Below, piece after piece: positions 1 to 6,175 of a stretch of DNA of 7,650 bases; position 1 is the stretch's first letter, and every line of letters starts with the position of its first letter. Where the stretch lies: NCBI GenBank assembly GCA_030429785.1, contig JAUIEQ010000038.1, positions 1-7,650 of the forward strand, read 5' to 3'. The DNA is from a bacterium. GTDB taxonomy: Bacteria > Patescibacteriota > Patescibacteriia > S139-126 > S139-133. The notes under the pieces are model-generated. The model was not told the origin of the DNA, did not search any database, and was given only the letters and a program-made list of their open reading frames with translations. Position numbers and translations under genes: made by a program.

Positions 1-63
1 TGGGTTACCTCGTTTTTTTGGTTGTTAATGTGTGATAAAAGATCTTAGCATATACTTATTGAT

Positions 64-92
64 TTGACAATTAATAATGGACTTAGTATAAT
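64..92 (+). promoter_or_regulatory. Sigma-70-type promoter of clpB
   Basis: A perfect TTGACA box (64-69) and a perfect TATAAT box (87-92) are separated by 17 bases, which is the optimal spacing for the housekeeping sigma factor. Transcription would start near 99, inside the CIRCE operator, leaving a leader of roughly 120-155 bases before the clpB start. The strong boxes together with an overlapping operator indicate a promoter that is normally repressed and released on heat shock. Confidence 0.9.
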
Positions 93-96
93 ATTT

Positions 97-123
97 TTAG
101 CACTCTATATATGAGACTGCTAA
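97..123 (+). promoter_or_regulatory. CIRCE element (HrcA operator)
   Basis: The inverted repeat reads TTAGCACTC, nine spacer bases, then GACTGCTAA. The CIRCE consensus is TTAGCACTC-N9-GAGTGCTAA, so 17 of 18 arm positions match and the spacer length is exact. It lies at the expected transcription start of the clpB promoter, the classic position from which the HrcA repressor blocks initiation. From family knowledge, HrcA loses DNA binding under heat stress and is reactivated by GroEL. The sequence therefore predicts an HrcA protein elsewhere in this genome. Confidence 0.9.
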
Positions 124-151
124 TTAATAATTCCCCAATATTAGCAAAAAT

Positions 152-181
152 GTCAGGCTGAGCTTGCCTTAAGTGCCTGAC
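152..181 (+). repeat. Inverted repeat in the clpB leader
   Basis: GTCAGGC (152-158) and GCCTGAC (175-181) are perfect 7-base complements with a 16-base loop, so the clpB leader can fold into a hairpin here. A smaller alternative pairing, AGGC with GCCT (155-158 with 165-168), exists inside it. No T tract follows, so it is not an intrinsic terminator. It may stabilise the mRNA or help shape translation, which is inference. Confidence 0.5.
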
Positions 182-215
182 TTATAGTACTTCCCCTCAC
201 CCTTTTGGCAGGCTC

Positions 216-228
216 CCGCCAATGGCGG
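216..228 (+). other. GC-rich hairpin over the upstream clpB ATG
   Basis: CCGCC (216-220) and GGCGG (224-228) flank the three bases AAT, forming a five-pair all-GC hairpin. The first in-frame ATG of the clpB frame (222-224) lies in its loop and stem edge. This would disfavour initiation at 222 and is one reason for choosing the ATG at 255. A temperature-sensitive role is possible but unproven. Confidence 0.4.
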
Positions 229-254
229 ACAAGCAGGGTTTAAATTCCAAACAT

Positions 255-2825
255 ATGTTACAACCAGAACAATTTACTCACAAAGCACAAGAAAGTCTGT
301 CCTTTGCCGGGCAACTTGCAGCAGAGCAAGGACACACGCAGATCGAGCCTGAGCATGTATTCCTCGGACTTACCCAAGCGCCAGATAGTTTGGTAAATGC
401 GATTTTGCAAAAAATCGGCATTGATGAACATGGTGTGCGTTCGCGTGTGCAAGAAAGCATGAAGCGACTGCCGCAATCGGCTGGCCAATCAGCACAACAA
501 ATGTCTGTCTCCCCTGCTGCTAATCAGGTTTTGACTGAGGCACAAAAGATTTCAAAACAAATGAACGACCAGTACATCTCAACCGAGCATATGTTGCTTG
601 GGCTTTTGGTGATTGATAATCCAGTGCAGACAATTCTTACCAGTATTCACGTAAGCGCAGATGCAGTCCAAGCAATTCTCAAAGACATTCGCGGCGCACA
701 TAGTGTTGACTCTCCTGATGCAGAAAGCAAATACCAAGTACTTGAGAAATACGCAACCAACCTGACTGAGCGAGCTCGTTCCGAAAAACTAGATCCAGTC
801 ATCGGTCGTGATGCAGAAATTCGCCGTGTGATGCAAGTATTGTCTCGCCGTACCAAGAATAACCCAGTACTGATTGGTGAACCTGGAACTGGTAAGACCG
901 CCATTGTTGAAGGGCTTGCGCAGCGTATTGTTGCGGGAGATGTTCCAGAGACACTCAAGAACAAAGAAATTTTGTCACTTGATATTGGCTCCCTCCTTGC
1001 AGGGGCTAAGTATCGCGGTGAGTTTGAAGATCGATTCAAGGCAGTGATCAAGGAAGTTGAAAGTTCTGAAGGCAAAATTATTCTATTCATTGATGAGCTA
1101 CACACTATCGTGGGAGCTGGCGGTGCTGAAGGAGCGGTTGATGCTGGTAATATGATCAAGCCACCACTTGCCCGCGGGACACTGCATACGATTGGTGCAA
1201 CAACACTTAAGGAATACCAACAACATATTGAGAAAGACGCAGCCTTAGAGCGTCGGTTCCAACCAGTATTTGTTGGTGAGCCTAGTGAAGAAGATACATT
1301 AGCAATCCTTCGCGGGATCAAAGAAAAATACGAAGTCCATCACGGTGTTCGTATTACTGATGACGCGCTCGTGTCTGCAGTTGAGCTTTCTACTCGCTAC
1401 ATCTCAGATCGGTTTTTGCCTGACAAGGCCATTGATTTGATTGATGAGGCAACCTCTGCTCTTCGTATGGGAATTGACTCTATGCCTGAGGATCTTGATC
1501 AACTCAACCGCAAGATTCAGCAGCTTGATATTGAACTTGCTGCTATGAAAAAAGAAAAAAGCAAAGACAGCAAAACGCGCAAAGCAGAGATCGAGAAAGA
1601 ACGTGCAGATTTACAAGAAGAATATACCAAGCTAGAAACTCGCTGGAACAATGAAAAAGACGTGATTGTAGAGATTCGCAGAGCCAAGTCACAAATTGAT
1701 GAGTTCAAAGCCCAAGCAGATATTGCTGAGCGATCAGGGGAACTCGAGAAAGTTGCTGAGATTCGCTATTCCAAAATCCCCGAAGCAGAAAAAATCATTG
1801 AAGACAAGCAACAACGTCTCAAGGAGTTGCAAAAAGACGGTGCGTACTTGCGTGAAGAAGTTACTGAAGAAGATATCGCCCAAGTGGTTGCGCGCTGGAC
1901 TGGTATTCCAGTGAGTAAGATGCTTGAGACTGAGTCGAAGAAACTAGCGCTGATGGAAGATGTGATTGGTACACGTGTAATTGGGCAACAAGAAGCTGTC
2001 AAAGCTGTCTCAAACGCCGTCAGACGCTCTCGCGCTGGTTTGTCAGAAGAAAACAAACCAATTGGCTCTTTCCTATTCCTCGGGCCTACTGGAGTTGGTA
2101 AAACAGAACTAGCTAAGGCTTTGGCTGAGTTCATGTTCAATGACGAAGATGCAATTACTCGTATTGATATGAGCGAGTATATGGAAAAGCACGCAGTCGC
2201 ACGGCTGATTGGCTCCCCTCCTGGGTATGTTGGGTTTGAGGATGGTGGTCAGTTGACCGAAGCTGTTCGCCGTCGTCCGTATTCTGTAATTCTCTTTGAT
2301 GAAATTGAAAAAGCTCATCCAGAAGTGTTCAATGTCATGTTGCAGATGCTTGATGATGGTCGATTGACTGACAGCAAGGGACGAGTTGTGAATTTCAAAA
2401 ACACTATTGTGATCATGACCTCAAACCTTGGCAGTCATGTGATTCAAGAAGCCAAGGGCGACATCACTGAAAAGGTTGAAAAAGAAGTAATGCAAATTGT
2501 GCATCAAGGATTCAAACCAGAGTTTATTAATGATATTATTTTATTCCACTCCCTCACCAAAGAGCAAATCGGCAAAATCGTGAAACTGCAACTCGAAGAA
2601 GTCAAAAAACGTTTGGCAAACAAAAACATCACTGTGAGTTTCAGTGATGACGCAATCAAGTATTTGGGAGACAAGGGCTTTGATCCCCTCTTTGGCGCTC
2701 GTCCTCTCAAGCGTCTTATCCAAAACGAAATCCTCGATGAACTAGCTTTGCAAATTATCGAAGGGAAAATTGAGAAGAATGCAAAAATAGAAATTGATTA
2801 TGATAAGAAAGTTATTATTAAATAA
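255..2825 (+). CDS. clpB: ATP-dependent protein disaggregase ClpB
   Basis: ClpB is a cytoplasmic hexameric AAA+ chaperone that threads aggregated proteins through its pore and works with DnaK. With the start at 255 the protein has 856 residues, a typical length. The order is: Clp N-domain (about 1-150), first AAA+ module with Walker A GEPGTGKT (208-215), pore tyrosine Y253, Walker B ending E281 and arginine pair R333-R334, a coiled-coil middle domain (about 400-535), then the second module with Walker A GPTGVGKT (610-617), pore Y658 and Walker B ending E683. These positions are only 2 to 5 residues off the E. coli ones (K212, E279, Y251; K611, E678, Y653), which supports this start. The frame also opens at 222, adding eleven residues unlike the family, and that ATG lies in a hairpin. 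The middle domain and the absence of an IGL/IGF ClpP-docking loop separate it from ClpA and ClpC. The promoter carries a CIRCE operator. No strong ribosome binding site is visible for either start. Confidence 0.97.
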   Translation: MLQPEQFTHKAQESLSFAGQLAAEQGHTQIEPEHVFLGLTQAPDSLVNAILQKIGIDEHGVRSRVQESMKRLPQSAGQSAQQMSVSPAANQVLTEAQKISKQMNDQYISTEHMLLGLLVIDNPVQTILTSIHVSADAVQAILKDIRGAHSVDSPDAESKYQVLEKYATNLTERARSEKLDPVIGRDAEIRRVMQVLSRRTKNNPVLIGEPGTGKTAIVEGLAQRIVAGDVPETLKNKEILSLDIGSLLAGAKYRGEFEDRFKAVIKEVESSEGKIILFIDELHTIVGAGGAEGAVDAGNMIKPPLARGTLHTIGATTLKEYQQHIEKDAALERRFQPVFVGEPSEEDTLAILRGIKEKYEVHHGVRITDDALVSAVELSTRYISDRFLPDKAIDLIDEATSALRMGIDSMPEDLDQLNRKIQQLDIELAAMKKEKSKDSKTRKAEIEKERADLQEEYTKLETRWNNEKDVIVEIRRAKSQIDEFKAQADIAERSGELEKVAEIRYSKIPEAEKIIEDKQQRLKELQKDGAYLREEVTEEDIAQVVARWTGIPVSKMLETESKKLALMEDVIGTRVIGQQEAVKAVSNAVRRSRAGLSEENKPIGSFLFLGPTGVGKTELAKALAEFMFNDEDAITRIDMSEYMEKHAVARLIGSPPGYVGFEDGGQLTEAVRRRPYSVILFDEIEKAHPEVFNVMLQMLDDGRLTDSKGRVVNFKNTIVIMTSNLGSHVIQEAKGDITEKVEKEVMQIVHQGFKPEFINDIILFHSLTKEQIGKIVKLQLEEVKKRLANKNITVSFSDDAIKYLGDKGFDPLFGARPLKRLIQNEILDELALQIIEGKIEKNAKIEIDYDKKVIIK

Positions 2826-2831
2826 TTCAAA

Positions 2832-3533
2832 ATGGTACTAGATATTGTTAAAGCAACAAAGGAAGAAGATATAGAAGCTTTTAAAGAAATTTTAGAACAT
2901 CCTTATGAAAAATTAGCTGAACTTATTACTGGCATAGTGAAGTTGGAAAAGAGGGATATTGTAAATGTTGTAGCGCGGATAACTCAGTCAGCAATTAAAG
3001 GGAGGTCGATTGAGCAGCTTAATCGTGAAATTAGTAGTTTGATTGATTCAGGAAAGATTCCTGAAAATTACACACAAACGAAATATGGCTTCAAGTGTCT
3101 ATCTGATTTATTGGTTTATATTGATAGCGATATTCCTGATGAAGACATGTATCAAGCCGCAAAGGATTTATTTTTCTTAGTAGCATCAACTTCTCAAGAG
3201 AAGCACCAATCCGCTAATTATCAATTATTTAAATTAGTTCTAACTCTAAATTCATTGCAGGTAATTGTTCTTAAGCATATTTTTAATTTAAGAAATGAAA
3301 TGCCTAAATACCAAGAAGGACATAAAGGTATAGTTGGTTATAAGGAGTGGCTACGTGATGTTTCTGTTGTCTCAGGTCTTGAAAAAGGATTTGTAGAAAT
3401 AGCCAGCGAAGAGTTGGAAAAGAAAAAAATAATCACAATCAGGACTCATTCAGATAATTCTGGAATAAGTCCATTAAATGCTCGTTTGACTGAACTGGGT
3501 ATTAAAATATGCGATGCATTGAATGGAAAATAG
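2832..3533 (+). CDS. Hypothetical protein, possible C-terminal winged helix
   Basis: I do not recognise this 233-residue protein. It has no signal peptide or membrane segment, looks mostly helical and is highly charged. The last 65 residues or so (from the GYKEWLRD stretch, through a helix pair rich in E and K, a short beta-like IITIRT segment, and the ending ARLTELGIKICDAL) have the look of a winged-helix fold such as MarR- or PadR-like domains. That is inference from pattern only. The gene begins six bases after the clpB stop with no terminator between them, so it should be read on the heat-shock transcript. No Shine-Dalgarno site is seen, which suggests translational coupling. It is AT-rich compared with clpB (hand count 32% GC at 3181-3240 against 45% at 2041-2100), which suggests later acquisition. 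The bidirectional terminator at 3596-3628 closes it. Confidence 0.75.
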   Translation: MVLDIVKATKEEDIEAFKEILEHPYEKLAELITGIVKLEKRDIVNVVARITQSAIKGRSIEQLNREISSLIDSGKIPENYTQTKYGFKCLSDLLVYIDSDIPDEDMYQAAKDLFFLVASTSQEKHQSANYQLFKLVLTLNSLQVIVLKHIFNLRNEMPKYQEGHKGIVGYKEWLRDVSVVSGLEKGFVEIASEELEKKKIITIRTHSDNSGISPLNARLTELGIKICDALNGK

Positions 3534-3550
3534 CTGATAAAAACAACAAA

Positions 3551-3587
3551 GTAATCACTAATCGCCTTTGATTTGGTAGAGATGACA
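3551..3587 (+). repeat. Degenerate copy of dispersed repeat family (3' part)
   Basis: TGGTAGAGATGACA (3574-3587) matches the terminal 14 bases shared by the copies ending at 6223 and 7507 (TGGTCGAGATGACA) at 13 of 14 positions. The preceding bases (AATCACTAATCG, 3553-3564) resemble the corresponding part of the copy at 6176-6223 (AACCACTATCG). It sits between the hypothetical gene and the terminator and looks like a truncated, decayed member. Confidence 0.5.
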
Positions 3588-3595
3588 TTGGAGTT

Positions 3596-3628
3596 AAAAA
3601 AACACTGTCAGTTAGGCGGTGTTTTTTT
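3596..3628. terminator. Bidirectional intrinsic terminator
   Basis: The stem ACACTG (3602-3607) pairs with CGGTGT (3617-3622) with one G-T wobble and a 9-base loop. It is preceded by an A run (3596-3602) and followed by a T run (3622-3628), so each strand has a hairpin followed by a U tract. It lies between two convergent genes (plus-strand gene ending 3533, minus-strand gene ending 3641) and serves both. Confidence 0.88.
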
Positions 3629-3640
3629 GCTGTGTGGATA

Positions 3641-4855
3641 CTACGGCAACAAACTTTCTAGAATGTCATTTCTTTCACTCATACTCCGAGCATGCATGAC
3701 AACAACGATCGTATCCCCTTTCTTGAGTGCGACGCAGCGCTGCGCTTCGATTAGGTAGCCAGTTTTGGTAGCATCAGGCTCAAAAGTCTGCAGACTGTAA
3801 TTGCGGTCAATAATATTGATCGTTCGTGCTTCTGGTCCTTGAATAGCAACTTCTGATGAAGTGTTTTGGTGAACATTGGTTATCTCAGGTTCTGCAAAAG
3901 CTGCTTGGGCAATGAGCGCCATTTCACGAGGTGTGGTGATGTTGTGAGCGTCCAGTCCAGTTGGGTCAAAGAACTGCGTATGCGTGAGACCAAGTGCTGC
4001 TGCCTTGTCATTCATCGCGGTGACAAACTGCTCTCGTGATAAGCCACTAGCACCAACCAATGCAATTGTCCCCTGATTTGAAGATGATATCAGCATTGCT
4101 TTCCACAAGTCCCTAGTGGTGAGGATGTCTCCTGTTCGCAAGTCTACTTCACTTGATTCATCACCGCCTACGTATAGTGTCGGGTACGCAAGTTGTCCTG
4201 GATTGATAACAATGCTTCTGTTCCAGTCAAATGTTGGTTGATCGAGCAATACGAGCGCAGTCATGAGCTTGGTCATTGAGGCTGGAGCAAGTAATTGATC
4301 AGCGTATGTGCTTGCAGTCACTTCCCCGTCTTGGAGCAGTACATACGCAACATCATCAAAAGTTGTGTCTTGCACCAGCTGTGTTGTGTTCATTGGGATT
4401 TGAGCAAGATCTGTGTTGCTGATTCCGAGTGATAAGTTACGCATGATGTCATACGCAGCTCTGCCATCACGCAAATAATACCGCAGTCCATCATTGGGGT
4501 TGATGTACCATGCTTCGCCATGTTCTTCGACTTGTAGTACAATGCGGCCGCGCAGTCGATCAACTAATGCACTATCACTTGTCTGCCCTGCTTCTGCAGG
4601 AATTTTCGCAAGATCTTCATTGGTAATACCAAGCCCAAAATCCCGCATCATATTAAATGCTGAGAGTTGGTCTTTGAGATAATAGCGCATGTTGTCGGTT
4701 GGATTCACATACCACGCGCGACCATAACTCTCTACTTGTAGTAGCACTTGCCCACTCAGACGCTCAGTTAGGCTCTCTGAGGCCTGTGCTGGGAGTATTG
4801 CAATACTGAATAAACTCAAGGCTAGTATAGTGATGCTCAGGAATGATTTTTTCAT
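3641..4855 (-). CDS. Secreted S11-family D-Ala-D-Ala carboxypeptidase with two N-terminal repeat domains
   Basis: This 404-residue protein begins with a signal peptide (about 1-26, ending at an A-Q-A-S cleavage region), so it acts outside the membrane. Residues 32-86 and 100-154 are two copies of a 55-residue domain, 31 of 55 identical, with a shared core W-Y-[VI]-N-P then R-Y-Y-L and ending I-P. From memory, this domain is frequent in Patescibacteria surface proteins; its ligand is unknown to me. The C-terminal half is a penicillin-binding-protein-type peptidase of the S11 (DacA/DacF) family, with catalytic S193-M-T-K196, S258-S-N260 and K364-T-G366 all present. It therefore should be active and trim the terminal D-alanine of peptidoglycan stem peptides. 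The fold ends soon after the KTG strand, without the long C-terminal beta domain and amphipathic anchor of E. coli DacA. The start ATG is followed by a typical M-K-K signal-peptide beginning. A candidate promoter lies at 4881-4909. Confidence 0.92.
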   Translation of the reverse strand: MKKSFLSITILALSLFSIAILPAQASESLTERLSGQVLLQVESYGRAWYVNPTDNMRYYLKDQLSAFNMMRDFGLGITNEDLAKIPAEAGQTSDSALVDRLRGRIVLQVEEHGEAWYINPNDGLRYYLRDGRAAYDIMRNLSLGISNTDLAQIPMNTTQLVQDTTFDDVAYVLLQDGEVTASTYADQLLAPASMTKLMTALVLLDQPTFDWNRSIVINPGQLAYPTLYVGGDESSEVDLRTGDILTTRDLWKAMLISSSNQGTIALVGASGLSREQFVTAMNDKAAALGLTHTQFFDPTGLDAHNITTPREMALIAQAAFAEPEITNVHQNTSSEVAIQGPEARTINIIDRNYSLQTFEPDATKTGYLIEAQRCVALKKGDTIVVVMHARSMSERNDILESLLP

Positions 4856-4880
4856 AGTTTGAATATGTGTATGTTCTTGT

Positions 4881-4909
4881 AGTATAAACTATTCAAACCA
4901 ACCCTACAA
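4881..4909 (-). promoter_or_regulatory. Candidate promoter of the carboxypeptidase gene
   Basis: On the minus strand TTGTAG (4909-4904) and TATACT (4886-4881) are 17 bases apart. The -10 box matches TATAAT at 5 of 6 positions and the -35 box only at 3 of 6. The start would be near 4874, giving a leader of about 20 bases. The -35 box lies inside the left direct-repeat copy (4893-4917), so the same box also occurs at the end of the DUF456 gene. Confidence 0.5.
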
Positions 4910-4917
4910 AAAACCAA
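4893..4917. repeat. Left 25-base direct repeat flanking the DUF3800-RNA unit
   Basis: These 25 bases match 5665-5689 at 24 positions; the single difference is T at 4905 against C at 5677. Read on the minus strand this copy still spells the last eight codons of the DUF456 gene, W-F-F-V-G-L-V plus TGA, with the difference being a synonymous valine codon (GTA for GTG). Sequence on either side of the two copies is unrelated, so the duplication stops here. The tract is rich in A and C, which lowers its information content somewhat. Confidence 0.8.
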
Positions 4918-4927
4918 TTTGATAACC

Positions 4928-4955
4928 TTGACAAAACGCAGCATGATGGTATAAT
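4928..4955 (+). promoter_or_regulatory. Promoter of the small RNA
   Basis: A perfect TTGACA (4928-4933) and a perfect TATAAT (4950-4955) are 16 bases apart on the plus strand. Initiation would fall near 4962. The only thing downstream before an intrinsic terminator is the folded RNA, and the next gene runs in the opposite direction, so this promoter makes a short non-coding transcript. Confidence 0.85.
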
Positions 4956-4961
4956 CAACGT

Positions 4962-5021
4962 GAAAGTAAATCCTCTCGTGTTGGAATACCGTAAGGCGTT
5001 CCGTTAAAGCGAGGGGTTTTT
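4962..5021 (+). ncRNA. Compact structured small RNA convergent with the DUF3800 gene
   Basis: The predicted transcript is about 60 bases. Stem P1 pairs CCTCTCG (4972-4978) with CGAGGGG (5010-5016), seven pairs with one G-U. An asymmetric internal loop (4979-4982 against 5003-5009) leads to stem P2: 4983-4987 pairs with 4998-5002, then an A-C mismatch, two C-G pairs and a GUAA tetraloop (4991-4994) of the GNRA type. No open reading frame of note fits. The plus orientation is favoured by the consensus promoter, the T run right after P1, the GNRA loop, and the P1 G-U pair, which would be an A-C mismatch on the other strand. The T run touches the complement of the DUF3800 stop codon, so any read-through would be antisense to that mRNA. 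Several RNA motif families have been described beside DUF3800 genes (the DUF3800-I and following motifs); I cannot tell from memory whether this one belongs to them. Confidence 0.7.
4972..5021 (+). terminator. Terminator formed by P1 of the small RNA
   Basis: The GC-rich P1 stem ends at 5016 and is followed at once by five T (5017-5021), the layout of a rho-independent terminator. On the minus strand the same stem with the weaker T-rich stretch (ATTTACTTT) may also help end the DUF3800 transcript. Confidence 0.7.
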
Positions 5022-5651
5022 CTATGGGAAAAGTTGGTTCTCTTCAATGACCTTGTTTTTGATTATATTATAGTAACTAACATCATCTTGCTCATACTTT
5101 CTAAAAATTGCCCAGGAAACAAAATCAGTAGCTTGTAAACATTTGTCAGTATGTGAAGCTTTGAGTTGAATTTCAAAGTTGTTAGTTGATTTTTTTGATA
5201 AGCTTTTGTGTAAGTAATTTTCTAGATTTTGTTTCAAAAATGTATTTGTTTCTCGCTGATCAATGCACAGTGAGATTTTTTTGTTTGGAATTAGAATATT
5301 TTTGTTATGTAATCTATCCAGCAAAATATTAGCAGTGTAGTTATAGAGCAAAGCTTTTTGTTGTTTCAAATCAGTATATACTTTGTCTTTGTTCAAAATG
5401 ATTGTTAATATTTTTAGATCATCTACTTGGGCAAGATAATTCAGCAATCTCTTACGTGTAGCCTCATTTGCATGGTAGGCATGTAGTTCACTTACTTTTT
5501 TATATTTTTTTCTTAGATTACTGTGAATTTTTTTGACGCACTTTTCTACTTTTCGATGATGATTGGTAAACAGCATCGTCAATATAAACCATCGGCTCGA
5601 CCGCTCACTAAACCCGAGATCTCCACTTTCATCTAAGAATATATACGTCAT
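5022..5651 (-). CDS. DUF3800 domain protein
   Basis: This 209-residue protein carries the hallmarks of the DUF3800 family. The N-terminus is Y-I-F-L-D-E-S-G-D (3-11), an acidic C-I-D-Q-R-E strand surrounds D131, and L-Q-A-T-D-F-V-S-W-A places D176 near the end. The spread of conserved acidic residues (D7, E8, D131, D176) fits the RNase H-like fold predicted for the family, so a nuclease role is likely but unproven. Family members occur in phages, mobile elements and defence-rich regions. The frame is open to 5681, but that start would overlap the DUF456 gene and add ten residues before the conserved strand; the ATG at 5651 is 13 bases past the DUF456 stop and places the D-E-S-G-D motif at the usual place. 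No Shine-Dalgarno site is seen. The gene is very AT-rich and lies in the repeat-bounded unit with the small RNA. It probably depends on the DUF456 promoter for transcription. Confidence 0.88.
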   Translation of the reverse strand: MTYIFLDESGDLGFSERSSRWFILTMLFTNHHRKVEKCVKKIHSNLRKKYKKVSELHAYHANEATRKRLLNYLAQVDDLKILTIILNKDKVYTDLKQQKALLYNYTANILLDRLHNKNILIPNKKISLCIDQRETNTFLKQNLENYLHKSLSKKSTNNFEIQLKASHTDKCLQATDFVSWAIFRKYEQDDVSYYNIIKNKVIEENQLFP

Positions 5652-5664
5652 AAAGAAACAAAAA

Positions 5665-5689
5665 TCAAACCAACCCCACAAAAAACCAA
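5665..5689. repeat. Right 25-base direct repeat (3' end of the DUF456 gene)
   Basis: This is the partner of 4893-4917 with 24 of 25 bases equal. It consists of the last eight codons of the DUF456 gene including its TGA stop. Because it belongs to an intact gene, this copy is likely the original target, and the left copy the duplicate or the restored far junction. Confidence 0.8.
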
Positions 5690-6138
5690 ACGGCGACGCT
5701 GATGGCGAAGATGGTTTGTAGGACGATCACTGACACACTGCCGACCAAGGTGCCAATACCTGCCTTGATAGCAGCGCTAGCCTCTCTGCCTTGTGTCAGT
5801 TCCCCAATTACCGCGCCAATGAACGCACCCAAAAAAATCCCAAGTGGTGGAAAAAACACCACACCCAAGAGTCCACCAACGATACTTCCGATCACTCCTT
5901 GTCTACTCGCGCCTGAGAACTTGGCACCAAGTACTGGTGCTAGATAGTCAATGATAATTAACAGCGTCATCAGTACCCCGAACACAATCAGCGATGTGAG
6001 GCTGACAGCACCTGCTTGTTCAAAAAACAATATAACCAGCCCAGCGTACGCAAACACTGGCCCAGGTAAGGCTGGTATCATGCTGCCTATCACCCCAAGG
6101 ATGACAAGTATGATTGCAATGATGAGTAATGCGCTCAT
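5665..6138 (-). CDS. DUF456 family membrane protein
   Basis: The product is a 157-residue integral membrane protein of the DUF456 family (B. subtilis YqgC-like); its biochemical role is not known. Hydrophobic segments lie at about 3-19, 26-39, 46-63, a glycine-rich pair at 81-112, and 126-155. The family signature is visible in the D-Y-L-A-P stretch after the third segment (64-68), followed by the G-A-K-F-S-G-A-S-R-Q-G loop (71-81) and a glycine-zipper hairpin with P-P-L-G (97-100). The length is normal for the family. GC content is near 53% in a sampled row, well above the neighbouring DUF3800 gene. The last eight codons form the right direct repeat, and the DUF3800 gene follows after 13 bases, so the two would be co-transcribed. 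No clear promoter or ribosome binding site is seen upstream, where repeat copies lie. Confidence 0.88.
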   Translation of the reverse strand: MSALLIIAIILVILGVIGSMIPALPGPVFAYAGLVILFFEQAGAVSLTSLIVFGVLMTLLIIIDYLAPVLGAKFSGASRQGVIGSIVGGLLGVVFFPPLGIFLGAFIGAVIGELTQGREASAAIKAGIGTLVGSVSVIVLQTIFAISVAVWFFVGLV

Positions 6139-6175
6139 AGAAGAATAGTATTAAAAGAAATAATATTGTGTGTAC

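Larger units (their letters stand above)
4893..5664. mobile_element. Putative inserted unit: structured RNA plus DUF3800 gene between direct repeats
   Basis: One repeat copy plus the interval makes a 772-base unit. It holds nothing but a plus-strand promoter, a short structured RNA with terminator, and a convergent DUF3800 gene whose start is 14 bases from the right repeat. The unit is much poorer in GC than the DUF456 gene beside it (hand counts 27% at 5041-5100 and 23% at 5161-5220 against 53% at 5881-5940). The repeat reproduces the 3' end of the DUF456 gene, as site-specific elements often do when they insert at gene ends. No known integrase, transposase or clear terminal inverted repeats are present, so the mechanism is open. 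Alternative: a chance duplication during a rearrangement. Confidence 0.55.

Noticed and set aside
1..63. T tract at 12-18 as a terminator of an upstream gene
   Set aside because: Any stem lies outside the window, so it cannot be supported; nothing else is seen before the clpB promoter.
647..1321. A 224-codon open frame antisense to clpB
   Set aside because: It lies wholly within the first AAA+ module of clpB, is rich in serine and leucine as reverse frames of such genes are, and has no recognisable domain.
4860..4960. A second, decayed DUF456 gene copy upstream of the carboxypeptidase gene
   Set aside because: Similarity to the DUF456 gene stops abruptly after 25 bases, and codons further upstream do not resemble the DUF456 protein.
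4918..5669. TTTGAT (4918-4923) and ATCAAA (5664-5669) as terminal inverted repeats of the DUF3800 unit
   Set aside because: Six AT-rich bases are expected by chance, and the second partly overlaps the direct repeat.
5649..5681. Upstream start at 5681 for the DUF3800 gene
   Set aside because: It would overlap the DUF456 stop by 17 bases, and its ten extra residues are just another frame of the direct repeat; the conserved strand begins right after the ATG at 5651.
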